Shown piece by piece: positions 46,019 through 54,065 of a DNA stretch of 64,000 nt. The notes beneath the pieces are model-generated. The model ran no database searches. It was not told where the DNA came from and saw nothing but the letters and a program-made list of their open reading frames with translations. The first letter of the stretch is position 1. Every line of letters starts with the position of its first letter. Source of the DNA: Persicobacter psychrovividus (GTDB lineage: Bacteria > Bacteroidota > Bacteroidia > Cytophagales > Cyclobacteriaceae); the NCBI RefSeq assembly GCF_036492425.1, contig NZ_AP025292.1, positions 2,852,001 to 2,916,000 of the forward strand. The letters are read 5' to 3'. The translations under genes were made by a program, and so were the position numbers.

Positions 46019-46696
46019 ATGAAAAAACTCATTTTTATACTTTCCGCGGTCATTTTATCCTCCGCAGCTTTTGCCCAGACGAATGTTTCTATGGGACTGA
46101 GCTCAATTGTTCCTATGAACAGTGAAGCTCCAGGTGGTTATGGCTACAACCTCAGTGTCAATCACTGGGCAGATGCTCCTTGGAGTAAGGACAAAGATCA
46201 AAGCAATTCCTATGTCAGTGATGACATGCCATATAAACCATTACCGCAGGGTAATGCAAATCCACGTATGGGAGCAAAAATTGGCTTTACCGCCTTTTAC
46301 CAGTCACAGAACGTAGGACCATATCAGTCCTCTTTAATGATGGCAGGGCCACAGATTGCCATGCCATTGAATGACAAATGGTTTTTCCAGGGGCAGTTTT
46401 TAGTTGGGCAAGCGAATTATGGCGGCGCACCTATGGCTGTTCGTCCTGAGATCAGCAATGGTCATGTGAATTATGGTGGCAACCAATCGAATATGGCTTA
46501 TTCTGTAAATACGGCATTCACCTACAAACCCAATGAAAAGACCTCGATCACCTTTGGCTTCTCTGCCTCTAAAGGAGTGATGCCTGCCTACGGCTATGGT
46601 GGTGGCATGTATGGAGGAATGGGAGGTATGTATGGAGGTTTCCCTTACGGAGGTATGCGACCAGGCTACGGTTACAATCCTTATTACGGCTGGTAA
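46019..46696 (+). CDS. Secreted Gly/Tyr/Met-rich protein
   Basis: A 225-residue exported protein of unknown function. The signal peptide (MKKLIFILSAVILSSAAFAQ) is followed by beta-strand-like text consistent with a small outer-membrane barrel (YNLSVNHWADAPWSKDKDQS; IGFTAFYQSQNVGPYQSSLM; WFFQGQFLVGQANYG; INTAFTYKPNEKTSITFGFS-like). The last 35 residues are a GYGGGMYGGMGGMYGGF-type repeat ending YYGW, suggesting a surface or matrix protein. The ATG at 46019 is chosen for the signal peptide; the frame is open to 45965. A promoter is not recognised in the long 5' flank of about 170 bases. Confidence 0.65.
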   Translation: MKKLIFILSAVILSSAAFAQTNVSMGLSSIVPMNSEAPGGYGYNLSVNHWADAPWSKDKDQSNSYVSDDMPYKPLPQGNANPRMGAKIGFTAFYQSQNVGPYQSSLMMAGPQIAMPLNDKWFFQGQFLVGQANYGGAPMAVRPEISNGHVNYGGNQSNMAYSVNTAFTYKPNEKTSITFGFSASKGVMPAYGYGGGMYGGMGGMYGGFPYGGMRPGYGYNPYYGW

Positions 46697-46719
46697 TTCG
46701 ACCGTTTTATAAATCATCG

Positions 46720-46757
46720 AAAAAGGTCAGTATCTATATAGCTACTGACCTTTTTTT
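46720..46757 (+). terminator. Terminator after the Gly/Tyr/Met-rich gene
   Basis: AAAAAGGTCAGTA and TACTGACCTTTTTTT with an 11-base AT-rich loop, followed by a T run. Confidence 0.9.
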
Positions 46758-46879
46758 ATGCCCTCCAGTTTACAAGCAAATAAATTTTATCAATAGAAAA
46801 TGAAACAGAAACATCATTGCACTAATTAAGTATATTACTTAACAATACTCCTAAACATTACCTCTTATACCTCAAAAAA

Positions 46880-47725
46880 ATGAATGGACTGAATGACAAA
46901 ATGTCGGCTTGGTACAACCATGCGGTTGAGCTGATCCTAACCTATGGCCCAAAGATTATCTTGGCGATAATTGTTTTAGTTATCGGCTTGAAAATCATTG
47001 GAAAAATATCCCAAATGCTTCACAGCAGAATGAGCAAGCATAATGTGGATGCTACCCTGCGCCCTTTTATCACCAGTATGGCCAGTTGGGCATTGAAAGC
47101 CATGCTCTTCATCTCCGTTGCCTCGATGGTCGGGGTGGAGACCACCAGTTTTGTGGCCGTTTTAGGGGCTGCTGGTTTGGCTGTTGGCCTGGCACTTCAG
47201 GGAGCGCTCGCTAACTTTGCGGGCGGGGTTCTTATTCTCATTTTCCGTCCTTATAAGGTAGGCGACCTAATTGAGTCGCAAGGAAAAATTGGTGTGGTAT
47301 CCGAAATTCAGATCTTCACCACCCTGCTCACCGATCCACAGCATAAAAGAGTGATTATGCCTAATGGGGCAATTCTCAATAATAACATCACCAACTACAC
47401 AACTGAAGGTATTATCCGTGTAGACTTGACCATTGGGATTTCCTATGATTCCGACATCCGCAAAGCAAAAGAAGTCCTGCTCAATGTGATGGATAAGCAT
47501 GAAAAGATATTTAACGACCCAGCTCCATTTGTTGGGGTCTCTGCCTTGGCAGACAGCAGCGTGAATTTGGCCGTTCGCCCGCACTGTCATCCTGCCCATT
47601 ATTGGGATGTCTTTTTCGACATTCAAGAACAGGGAAAAATCGCCTTGGACGAAAACAACATTACCATTCCTTTCCCTCAAGTGGATGTTCACTTCGATAA
47701 AGGTCACCAACCTCCACAGGCATAA
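46880..47725 (+). CDS. mscS: Small-conductance mechanosensitive channel (MscS)
   Basis: A 281-residue MscS-type channel that opens under osmotic downshock. Three membrane helices are present; the pore-lining third helix reads VLGAAGLAVGLALQGALANF with the expected Gly/Ala spacing, followed by FAGGVLILIFRPYKVGD. The soluble beta and alpha/beta domains follow (PNGAILNNNITNYTTEGII). Length is that of E. coli MscS. A palindrome TTAAGTA-TAT-TACTTAA (46826-46842) lies in its 5' flank. Confidence 0.92.
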   Translation: MNGLNDKMSAWYNHAVELILTYGPKIILAIIVLVIGLKIIGKISQMLHSRMSKHNVDATLRPFITSMASWALKAMLFISVASMVGVETTSFVAVLGAAGLAVGLALQGALANFAGGVLILIFRPYKVGDLIESQGKIGVVSEIQIFTTLLTDPQHKRVIMPNGAILNNNITNYTTEGIIRVDLTIGISYDSDIRKAKEVLLNVMDKHEKIFNDPAPFVGVSALADSSVNLAVRPHCHPAHYWDVFFDIQEQGKIALDENNITIPFPQVDVHFDKGHQPPQA

Positions 47726-47754
47726 AATAAATCCCTCACACAGGAGGACATAAA

Positions 47755-47795
47755 AAAAGGTCTTGACGGCATCATGCGGTCAAGACCTTTTCTTT
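47755..47795 (+). terminator. Terminator after mscS
   Basis: AAAAGGTCTTGAC and GTCAAGACCTTTT form a 13-bp stem with an 11-base loop, flanked by A and T tracts, so it can also work on the minus strand as a second stop for the tRNA array. Confidence 0.88.
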
Positions 47796-47812
47796 TACTA
47801 AAATTTGGGCAT

Positions 47813-47836
47813 AAAAAAAGTGCTCTATTGAACACT
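47813..47836 (-). terminator. Terminator of the tRNA array
   Basis: On the minus strand AGTGTTC, loop AATA, GAGCACT (one G-T pair) and seven T follow 6 bases after the last tRNA-Glu gene. It should end the array transcript. Confidence 0.8.
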
Positions 47837-47842
47837 TGCTTG

Positions 47843-47914
47843 TAGTCCGTAGGGGAATCGAACCCCTGTTACCAGGATGAAAACCTGGCGTCCTAACCCC
47901 TAGACGAACGGACC
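47843..47914 (-). tRNA. tRNA-Glu (UUC), last gene of the array
   Basis: Cloverleaf with acceptor GGTCCGT/ACGGACT, anticodon loop TTTTCAT (anticodon TTC), T loop TTCGATT. Identical to the other nine copies. It is not followed by a tRNA-fMet. Confidence 0.97.
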
Positions 47915-47951
47915 GAATAATGAAAAACCTGATTACTTTATCAGTAAAAAG

Positions 47952-48023
47952 TAGTCCGTAGGGGAATCGAACCCCTGTTACCAGGATGAAAACCTGGCGT
48001 CCTAACCCCTAGACGAACGGACC
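47952..48023 (-). tRNA. tRNA-Glu (UUC)
   Basis: Same 72-base tRNA-Glu as the others, anticodon TTC. It follows the last fMet gene by a 38-base spacer and is separated by a different 37-base spacer from the final Glu gene. Confidence 0.97.
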
Positions 48024-48061
48024 ATCAATATTCCTCAAAAACACCGTTGTGTTTTCGCTTG

Positions 48062-48134
<73 letters not shown>

Positions 48135-48139
48135 ATGTG

Positions 48140-48211
48140 TAGTCCGTAGGGGAATCGAACCCCTGTTACCAGGATGAAAACCTGGCGTCCTAACCCCTAG
48201 ACGAACGGACC
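48140..48211 (-). tRNA. tRNA-Glu (UUC), unit 8
   Basis: Anticodon TTC in loop TTTTCAT; 5 bases upstream of the fMet gene of the same unit. Confidence 0.97.
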
Positions 48212-48249
48212 ATTAATATTACCCAAAAACACCGTTGTGTTTTCACTTG

Positions 48250-48322
<73 letters not shown>

Positions 48323-48327
48323 ATGTG

Positions 48328-48399
48328 TAGTCCGTAGGGGAATCGAACCCCTGTTACCAGGATGAAAACCTGGCGTCCTAACCCCTAGACGAACGGACC
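48328..48399 (-). tRNA. tRNA-Glu (UUC), unit 7
   Basis: Identical to the other Glu copies, anticodon TTC. Confidence 0.97.
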
Positions 48400-48437
48400 A
48401 TTAATATTACCCAAAAACACCGTTGTGCTTTCACTTG

Positions 48438-48510
<73 letters not shown>

Positions 48511-48515
48511 ATGTG

Positions 48516-48587
48516 TAGTCCGTAGGGGAATCGAACCCCTGTTACCAGGATGAAAACCTGGCGTCCTAACCCCTAGACGAACGGACC
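48516..48587 (-). tRNA. tRNA-Glu (UUC), unit 6
   Basis: Identical to the other Glu copies, anticodon TTC. Confidence 0.97.
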
Positions 48588-48631
48588 AAAATATCTTTTA
48601 TTCCTGAAAACCACCGTTGTGATTCTCTTAG

Positions 48632-48704
<73 letters not shown>

Positions 48705-48709
48705 ATGTG

Positions 48710-48781
48710 TAGTCCGTAGGGGAATCGAACCCCTGTTACCAGGATGAAAACCTGGCGTCCTAACCCCTAGACGAACGGACC
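48710..48781 (-). tRNA. tRNA-Glu (UUC), unit 5
   Basis: Identical to the other Glu copies, anticodon TTC. Confidence 0.97.
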
Positions 48782-48825
48782 AAAATATCTTTTATTCCTG
48801 AAAACCACCGTTGTGATTCTCTTAG

Positions 48826-48898
<73 letters not shown>

Positions 48899-48903
48899 AT
48901 GTG

Positions 48904-48975
48904 TAGTCCGTAGGGGAATCGAACCCCTGTTACCAGGATGAAAACCTGGCGTCCTAACCCCTAGACGAACGGACC
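48904..48975 (-). tRNA. tRNA-Glu (UUC), unit 4
   Basis: Identical to the other Glu copies, anticodon TTC. Confidence 0.97.
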
Positions 48976-49019
48976 AAAATATCTTTTATTCCTGAAAATC
49001 ACCGTTGTGATTCTCTTTG

Positions 49020-49092
<73 letters not shown>

Positions 49093-49097
49093 ATGTG

Positions 49098-49169
49098 TAG
49101 TCCGTAGGGGAATCGAACCCCTGTTACCAGGATGAAAACCTGGCGTCCTAACCCCTAGACGAACGGACC
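49098..49169 (-). tRNA. tRNA-Glu (UUC), unit 3
   Basis: Identical to the other Glu copies, anticodon TTC. Confidence 0.97.
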
Positions 49170-49213
49170 AAAATATCTTTTATTCCTGAAAATCACCGTT
49201 GTGATTCTCTTTG

Positions 49214-49286
<73 letters not shown>

Positions 49287-49291
49287 ATGTG

Positions 49292-49363
49292 TAGTCCGTA
49301 GGGGAATCGAACCCCTGTTACCAGGATGAAAACCTGGCGTCCTAACCCCTAGACGAACGGACC
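49292..49363 (-). tRNA. tRNA-Glu (UUC), unit 2
   Basis: Identical to the other Glu copies, anticodon TTC. Confidence 0.97.
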
Positions 49364-49407
49364 AAAATATCTTTTATTCCTGAAAACCACCGTTGTGATT
49401 CTCTTAG

Positions 49408-49480
<73 letters not shown>

Positions 49481-49485
49481 ATGTG

Positions 49486-49557
49486 TAGTCCGTAGGGGAA
49501 TCGAACCCCTGTTACCAGGATGAAAACCTGGCGTCCTAACCCCTAGACGAACGGACC
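49486..49557 (-). tRNA. tRNA-Glu (UUC), unit 1 (first transcribed)
   Basis: First gene after the array promoter; identical to the other Glu copies, anticodon TTC. Confidence 0.97.
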
Positions 49558-49577
49558 GTGCTTCAAATTTGCGGATG

Positions 49578-49609
49578 CAAAGTAACAAAACTTACATCTA
49601 CATTGTCAA
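49578..49609 (-). promoter_or_regulatory. Promoter of the tRNA array
   Basis: On the minus strand TTGACA and TTACTTTG are 18 bases apart, close to the Bacteroidota TTG-N19-TAnnTTTG pattern. Transcription would start about 10-15 bases before the first tRNA-Glu. No other promoter-like pair is seen in the spacers. Confidence 0.65.
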
Positions 49610-49730
49610 GTAATAGACTGAATTTAATTTTCAACTCAAATCCACTTGACATTTCCGACTCAGAAATCAATCAGAATACTTTTTAAAAGCATTTAAAAAG
49701 CCCCTTGCTGAAATCGGAGTACAAAGGTAA

Positions 49731-49761
49731 GTTGAAAATCCATTAAATCAAGCTATATTTG
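49731..49761 (+). promoter_or_regulatory. Promoter of era
   Basis: GTTG at 49731-49734 and TATATTTG at 49754-49761 are separated by exactly 19 bases, an excellent match to the Bacteroidota housekeeping promoter. The predicted start of transcription is about 10 bases before the era ATG, giving a very short leader. Confidence 0.75.
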
Positions 49762-49776
49762 TAAAAAAAATAATGA

Positions 49777-50670
49777 ATGGCAACACAGAAAAAGCATAAA
49801 GCAGGCTTTGTCAGCATCATAGGCAAACCAAATGTAGGTAAATCTACATTGATGAATGCGTTGGTAGGAGAGCGTTTATCAATTATTACCTCCAAAGCGC
49901 AGACAACAAGGCACCGAATTTTCGGGATTATCAGTGGCGACGACTTTCAGGTCGTGTATTCTGACACCCCTGGAATTTTAAAACCTCAGTACGAACTGCA
50001 CAACTCCATGATGGATTATGTCAATGCTTCTTTGGAAGATGCCGACCTGGTCTTGTTCGTTACTGACCTCTATGAGAAAATTGAACCTGAAGATCCTGCT
50101 TTGGCAAGGTTGAAAAAGGCCAATGTACCCGTTCTGTTTATCATGAATAAGATGGACTTGAACAAAGGCTCTCAGGCAGACGATAAAATCTCGTACTGGA
50201 TGGATCATGTTGAGCCAGAGAAAGTCATCAAGGTATCTGCTTTGAAAAAGGAAAATCTTGAAGAGCTTTTCGGAGCCATTCTTGAATACCTTCCTGAGCA
50301 CCCTGCCTATTTCCCGAAAGAACAACTCACAGACCGCCCTGAGCGATTCTTCGGCGCAGAAATTATTCGTGAAAAAATCTTCCTGAATTACAAGAAGGAA
50401 GTTCCTTACAGCACTGAGGTTGCGATTACCGATTTCGAAGAGGAAGAGAATATTATTCGTATCCGCGCCGAAATTTATGTGGAGCGAAAAAGCCAGCGGG
50501 CCATCCTGATTGGGCACAAAGGAGAGGCGATCAAAAAGGTAGGTATAGAGTCTCGTTTGGAGATGGAAGCCTTCTTCATGAAGAAGGTATTTCTGGAAAC
50601 CTATGTGAAGGTCGCCGATGACTGGCGCAAAAAAGAACGCTCATTAAAAAACTTTGGCTATGATCGTTAA
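49777..50670 (+). CDS. era: GTPase Era
   Basis: Essential GTPase that assists 30S subunit assembly and 16S rRNA maturation. The G1 loop GKPNVGKS, the switch region TSKAQTTRHRIFG, DTPG (G3) and NKMD (G4) are present in the first 130 residues; the carboxy-terminal KH domain (SQRAILIGHKGEAIKKVG) binds 16S rRNA. Length of 297 residues is standard. It is divergent from the tRNA array and 159 bases before der, another ribosome-assembly GTPase. Confidence 0.96.
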   Translation: MATQKKHKAGFVSIIGKPNVGKSTLMNALVGERLSIITSKAQTTRHRIFGIISGDDFQVVYSDTPGILKPQYELHNSMMDYVNASLEDADLVLFVTDLYEKIEPEDPALARLKKANVPVLFIMNKMDLNKGSQADDKISYWMDHVEPEKVIKVSALKKENLEELFGAILEYLPEHPAYFPKEQLTDRPERFFGAEIIREKIFLNYKKEVPYSTEVAITDFEEEENIIRIRAEIYVERKSQRAILIGHKGEAIKKVGIESRLEMEAFFMKKVFLETYVKVADDWRKKERSLKNFGYDR

Positions 50671-50829
50671 TTGTTTTTTAGCAATTTTGTAGCAGAATTA
50701 AGCCACAATCGCCCAAAATATCAATTTTTGGTCTTTTAATTGTGGTGATCAGTAATTATTTATCAGGCATGAACGTATGCCGTTAATCTTAACGCCCAAG
50801 CGGGGCGATGAATTAGCAAAAAAGAAAAC

Positions 50830-52137
50830 ATGGCAAATATAGTAGCGATTGTTGGACGACCTAACGTAGGGAAATCCACCCTTTTTAACCGTCTGATTGA
50901 AAGAAAACAGGCGATTATGGATGACGAAGCGGGCGTTACCCGCGACAGACACTACGGTGTTGCTGAATGGACTGGCAAGTATTTCACCGTCATTGACACT
51001 GGTGGGTACGTTGTGGGTTCTGAGGATACTTTTGAGGAAGCCATCCGTGATCAAGTACAGATTGCCCTGAACGAAGCCTCTGTGGTATTGTTCATGGTAG
51101 ATACCAAAACGGGAATGACTGATCTTGACAAAGATTTTGCAAAGATTGTTCGTCGTATGAAAAAGCCTGCCCTTGTTGTTGCCAACAAGACGGACAACAC
51201 GGAACTGCAGATGATGTACCATGAGTTTTACGGCTTGGGTATCGATGATGTCTTCCCGATTTCAGCAAACAATGGTTCGGGAACGGGCGAATTGCTCGAC
51301 CGCGTAGTAGAATTACTTCCTGAAGAAGGCGAAGAAAACCCTTACGAGGGCATTCCACGAATTGCAATTTTAGGCCGTCCAAATGCGGGAAAATCTTCTT
51401 TTGTGAACCTTCTTTTAGGAGAAGAACGCAATATTGTAACTGATCTTGCAGGTACTACTCGCGACAGCATCAACTCTCATTACAATGCCTATGGGCAAGA
51501 GTTTATTCTGACCGACACCGCTGGTATCCGTAAACGGACGAAAGTCAAGGAGAAAATTGAATTTTACTCTGTGATACGCTCCATACAGGCTTTACAGGAC
51601 TCTGATGTGATTATCTTGATGATTGATGCCACCCGTGGATTTGAATCTCAGGACATGAACCTGGTTGCTTTGGCTTCGAGATACAAGAAAGGTTTGATGA
51701 TCATGGTCAATAAGTGGGATTTGATTGAAAAAGACCACAAGACCTCTGAGCGTTTCACTAAAAATATCAAAGAAAAATTAGGGCCTTTGGGTTACGCACC
51801 AATTGTTTATACTTCAGTAATGAATAAACAGCGTGTACATAAAGCCATTGAAACAGCCATTGAGATTCACGGTAATATTGAGCGTCGTATCCCTACTTCG
51901 CAGTTGAATGATATCATGCTGGATGAGATCGGTGCTTTCCCACCACCATCATTGAAAGGAAAATATATCCGTATCAAATACGTTACACAGTTACCGACCA
52001 AAACGCCTTCATTTGCGTTCTTCTGTAACTTGCCTCAGTACATCAAAGATCCATATCGCCGATTTATTGAGAATAAATTGCGTGCACACTTCGGCTTCGA
52101 AGGGGTACCGATTCAGGTTTATTTCCGTAAGAAATAA
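50830..52137 (+). CDS. der: GTPase Der (EngA)
   Basis: Double-domain GTPase for 50S subunit biogenesis. The two G domains are seen as GRPNVGKSTLFNRL near residue 8 and GRPNAGKSSFVNLL near residue 180, with DTGG and DTAG G3 motifs, NKTD and NKWD G4 motifs, and a KH-like carboxy-terminal domain (KGKYIRIKYVTQLPTKTPSF). Length of 435 residues is standard. The 159 bases before it hold an inverted repeat CCACAAT/ATTGTGG in the leader. A strong terminator follows, now part of a direct repeat around an IS element. Confidence 0.97.
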   Translation: MANIVAIVGRPNVGKSTLFNRLIERKQAIMDDEAGVTRDRHYGVAEWTGKYFTVIDTGGYVVGSEDTFEEAIRDQVQIALNEASVVLFMVDTKTGMTDLDKDFAKIVRRMKKPALVVANKTDNTELQMMYHEFYGLGIDDVFPISANNGSGTGELLDRVVELLPEEGEENPYEGIPRIAILGRPNAGKSSFVNLLLGEERNIVTDLAGTTRDSINSHYNAYGQEFILTDTAGIRKRTKVKEKIEFYSVIRSIQALQDSDVIILMIDATRGFESQDMNLVALASRYKKGLMIMVNKWDLIEKDHKTSERFTKNIKEKLGPLGYAPIVYTSVMNKQRVHKAIETAIEIHGNIERRIPTSQLNDIMLDEIGAFPPPSLKGKYIRIKYVTQLPTKTPSFAFFCNLPQYIKDPYRRFIENKLRAHFGFEGVPIQVYFRKK

Positions 52138-52153
52138 CAAAACCATAGACATT

Positions 52154-52192
52154 AAAAAAGGCATTGAATTTATCGTTCAATGCCTTTTTTGT
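52154..52192 (+). terminator. Terminator of der (copy 1)
   Basis: AAAAAAGGCATTGAA and its exact complement form a 15-bp stem with a 7-base loop, followed by T run. An identical copy lies at 53935-53973 because it is inside the duplicated segment. Confidence 0.92.
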
Positions 52193-52284
52193 TTAGAGAA
52201 GTGTTAGGGTTTACACTGGTCTTAGCGTCCCGCTAAGACCCAAAACCAAGCAAGCGTCCGCTTGCCCAAAAATCTACGAAGTCT
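52154..52284. repeat. 131-bp direct repeat, left copy (long target duplication)
   Basis: Identical base for base to 53935-54065. It holds the der terminator, two small REP-like hairpins (GTCTTAGCG-TCC-CGCTAAGAC at 52219-52239 and GCAAGCG-TC-CGCTTGC at 52250-52265) and a copy of the last bases of the ABC transporter gene (its stop codon is repeated at 52275-52277). The IS element begins right after it. Confidence 0.9.
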
Positions 52285-53934
52285 CCTGTTTTCGCCATCG
52301 GGACACCCAAGTCAAAAATTGAATAATTCCGCCAATTTCACCTGCTCGGGCTGCAACAAAAGTACTTTGTTTATTTTGCTTCCATCTGGTAGTCGAACCT
52401 GAATTTCGTAAATGCTCCGAGCAATTTTGATTGCCTGTTCAGGACTTAGCCTTGCCTCTTTAATATTGAGCTGTCTCTCCAACTCTTTATGTACCTTATA
52501 TGCAACAAAGGAAATGCAGATATGACTCTCAATTCTTTTTTGAATCCGATGGAATATAGGTCTAATTTTTAAGTCTGTCTTCGAGATACGAAAAGCTTTT
52601 TCAATTTTCCATAGTTCTCCATAATTGGCAATGATTTCATCAGAATTACCCTCTACGTTCGTTAAATAGCCTTTTAGGCCATCCCATTTACCATCTTCCT
52701 TGAACTTCTCTTCATCTAACTGCACCTTTACCTCGCCATCAAGTTTTAAATATTTGTTATAGCCTCTGTTATTGATATTGGACTTTGTAAGCTTACCTGA
52801 TGCAATATTCTTCTTGAGTTTATCAAGCCCTTTTTGTCTGTTTTTACCATCCTTTTTGGCTCTTTTGTCAGAATATGTAATAATCAGCCTTAATCCATCA
52901 GGTTGAGCTATTTCAGCAGACTCTCCATTACCCAAAGTCAAGTTTAATATTTGGTCTTTGACTTCTTTGTTCATGTTCTTAATTCTTGCTCCGAGAATAA
53001 ATCCATAGCCTTTATTAAGTAGTTCTTTTACATTTTTATTAGACATGAGCCCTGAATCAGCAACAACTACCAACTTGGTAATATTATATTTGTTGCAGAA
53101 CTCATCCACGATAGGCAACATGGTATGCCCTTCAAACTTATTACCTTCAAATATTTCGTAAGCAAGTGGATAGCCTCCTCTACTAACCAATAAGCCCAGT
53201 ACAATTTGCGGATTTTGATGTTTCCCCTCTTTTGAAAAGCCTGTTTTTCTTAAATCATCTTGATGATCTGTTTCAAAATAAAGAGTGGTTACATCATAAA
53301 ATGCAATATTCACCTCGCCTTCTAAAACTTGTTTCGAGTGTTCGAAGCTAAGATGTTGTAATATCTCTTTATACTCTGAATGAACCTTATCCATTAGCCT
53401 GTAAACAGTATTGACAGAGACATTCATCCCATGATTTAACGACCAATGCTCTGTTGTCGCTAGCTTGCTTACAGGATATTCAATGCGAGAAAATACTAAT
53501 CTCCGAAATAAGAGATCACCGACAAGATTAAAGCCTATTTCGTCATAAATAGAATTTAGTAGAAGGTCAATGCCAACTGATTTGACTTGATCTATTTTGT
53601 CAAGGACCTGTTCAGTTTCGGCTCTTTGATTATCGAAATTAATGGCAACCTGACCAGTCTGACCATGAATCCATTGATTTGCTTCATTTTTAAGTGCTAA
53701 AATCTCGTTTGGGTCAGCCGATGAGCCAAAAGTCTTAACAACTTTGTACTTTTTTGAGGATTTCAGTATGACTTGGACACTAATGGTACCACTTTTATTG
53801 AGTTTTTCACGCACAAACATGCCTTAAATTAGGCAAAATTTAGAAACGGGACACCCACTTTTGACCTGTTTTTATTGTAATCGATTGATTTTTAGGGTGT
53901 AGCGAAAATCAGCCAAAAAAGGTGGCGAAGACAG
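52285..53934 (-). mobile_element. IS1634-family insertion sequence
   Basis: A 1650-bp element. The terminal inverted repeats are CCTGTTTTCGCCATC at the left and CCTGTCTTCGCCACC read inward from the right (13 of 15 identical). A single transposase gene fills it. Both flanks are a 131-bp direct repeat, in line with the long and variable target duplications known for the founding element IS1634 of Mycoplasma mycoides. The exact ends are uncertain by one base because the repeat and the inverted repeat share a C. Confidence 0.9.
52312..53820 (-). CDS. IS1634-family DDE transposase
   Basis: A 502-residue transposase of the IS4 superfamily that cuts and rejoins the element ends. The catalytic triad is seen as Asp in AFYDVTTLYFE, Asp in VVADSGLMSNK and Glu in WKIEKAFRISKTDLKIRPI (the Y/W-x-E-x-F-R-x-S-K form of IS1634 proteins). 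The frame is intact from MFVREKLNKSG to the stop, so the copy may be active. The transposase runs opposite to der and in the same direction as the ABC transporter. Confidence 0.93.
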   Translation of the reverse strand: MFVREKLNKSGTISVQVILKSSKKYKVVKTFGSSADPNEILALKNEANQWIHGQTGQVAINFDNQRAETEQVLDKIDQVKSVGIDLLLNSIYDEIGFNLVGDLLFRRLVFSRIEYPVSKLATTEHWSLNHGMNVSVNTVYRLMDKVHSEYKEILQHLSFEHSKQVLEGEVNIAFYDVTTLYFETDHQDDLRKTGFSKEGKHQNPQIVLGLLVSRGGYPLAYEIFEGNKFEGHTMLPIVDEFCNKYNITKLVVVADSGLMSNKNVKELLNKGYGFILGARIKNMNKEVKDQILNLTLGNGESAEIAQPDGLRLIITYSDKRAKKDGKNRQKGLDKLKKNIASGKLTKSNINNRGYNKYLKLDGEVKVQLDEEKFKEDGKWDGLKGYLTNVEGNSDEIIANYGELWKIEKAFRISKTDLKIRPIFHRIQKRIESHICISFVAYKVHKELERQLNIKEARLSPEQAIKIARSIYEIQVRLPDGSKINKVLLLQPEQVKLAELFNF

Positions 53935-54065
53935 GAAAAAAGGCATTGAATTTATCGTTCAATGCCTTTTTTGTTTAGAGAAGTGTTAGGGTTTACACTG
54001 GTCTTAGCGTCCCGCTAAGACCCAAAACCAAGCAAGCGTCCGCTTGCCCAAAAATCTACGAAGTC
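53935..54065. repeat. 131-bp direct repeat, right copy (long target duplication)
   Basis: Exact copy of 52154-52284. Its right end includes the stop codon and last bases of the ABC transporter gene, which shows that this is the copy joined to the native flank on this side, while the left copy is joined to the der side. Confidence 0.9.

Noticed and set aside
50749-51222. 157-codon minus-strand frame in front of der
   Set aside because: Covers the leader and G1 domain of der on the opposite strand with no start signals or likeness to a family.
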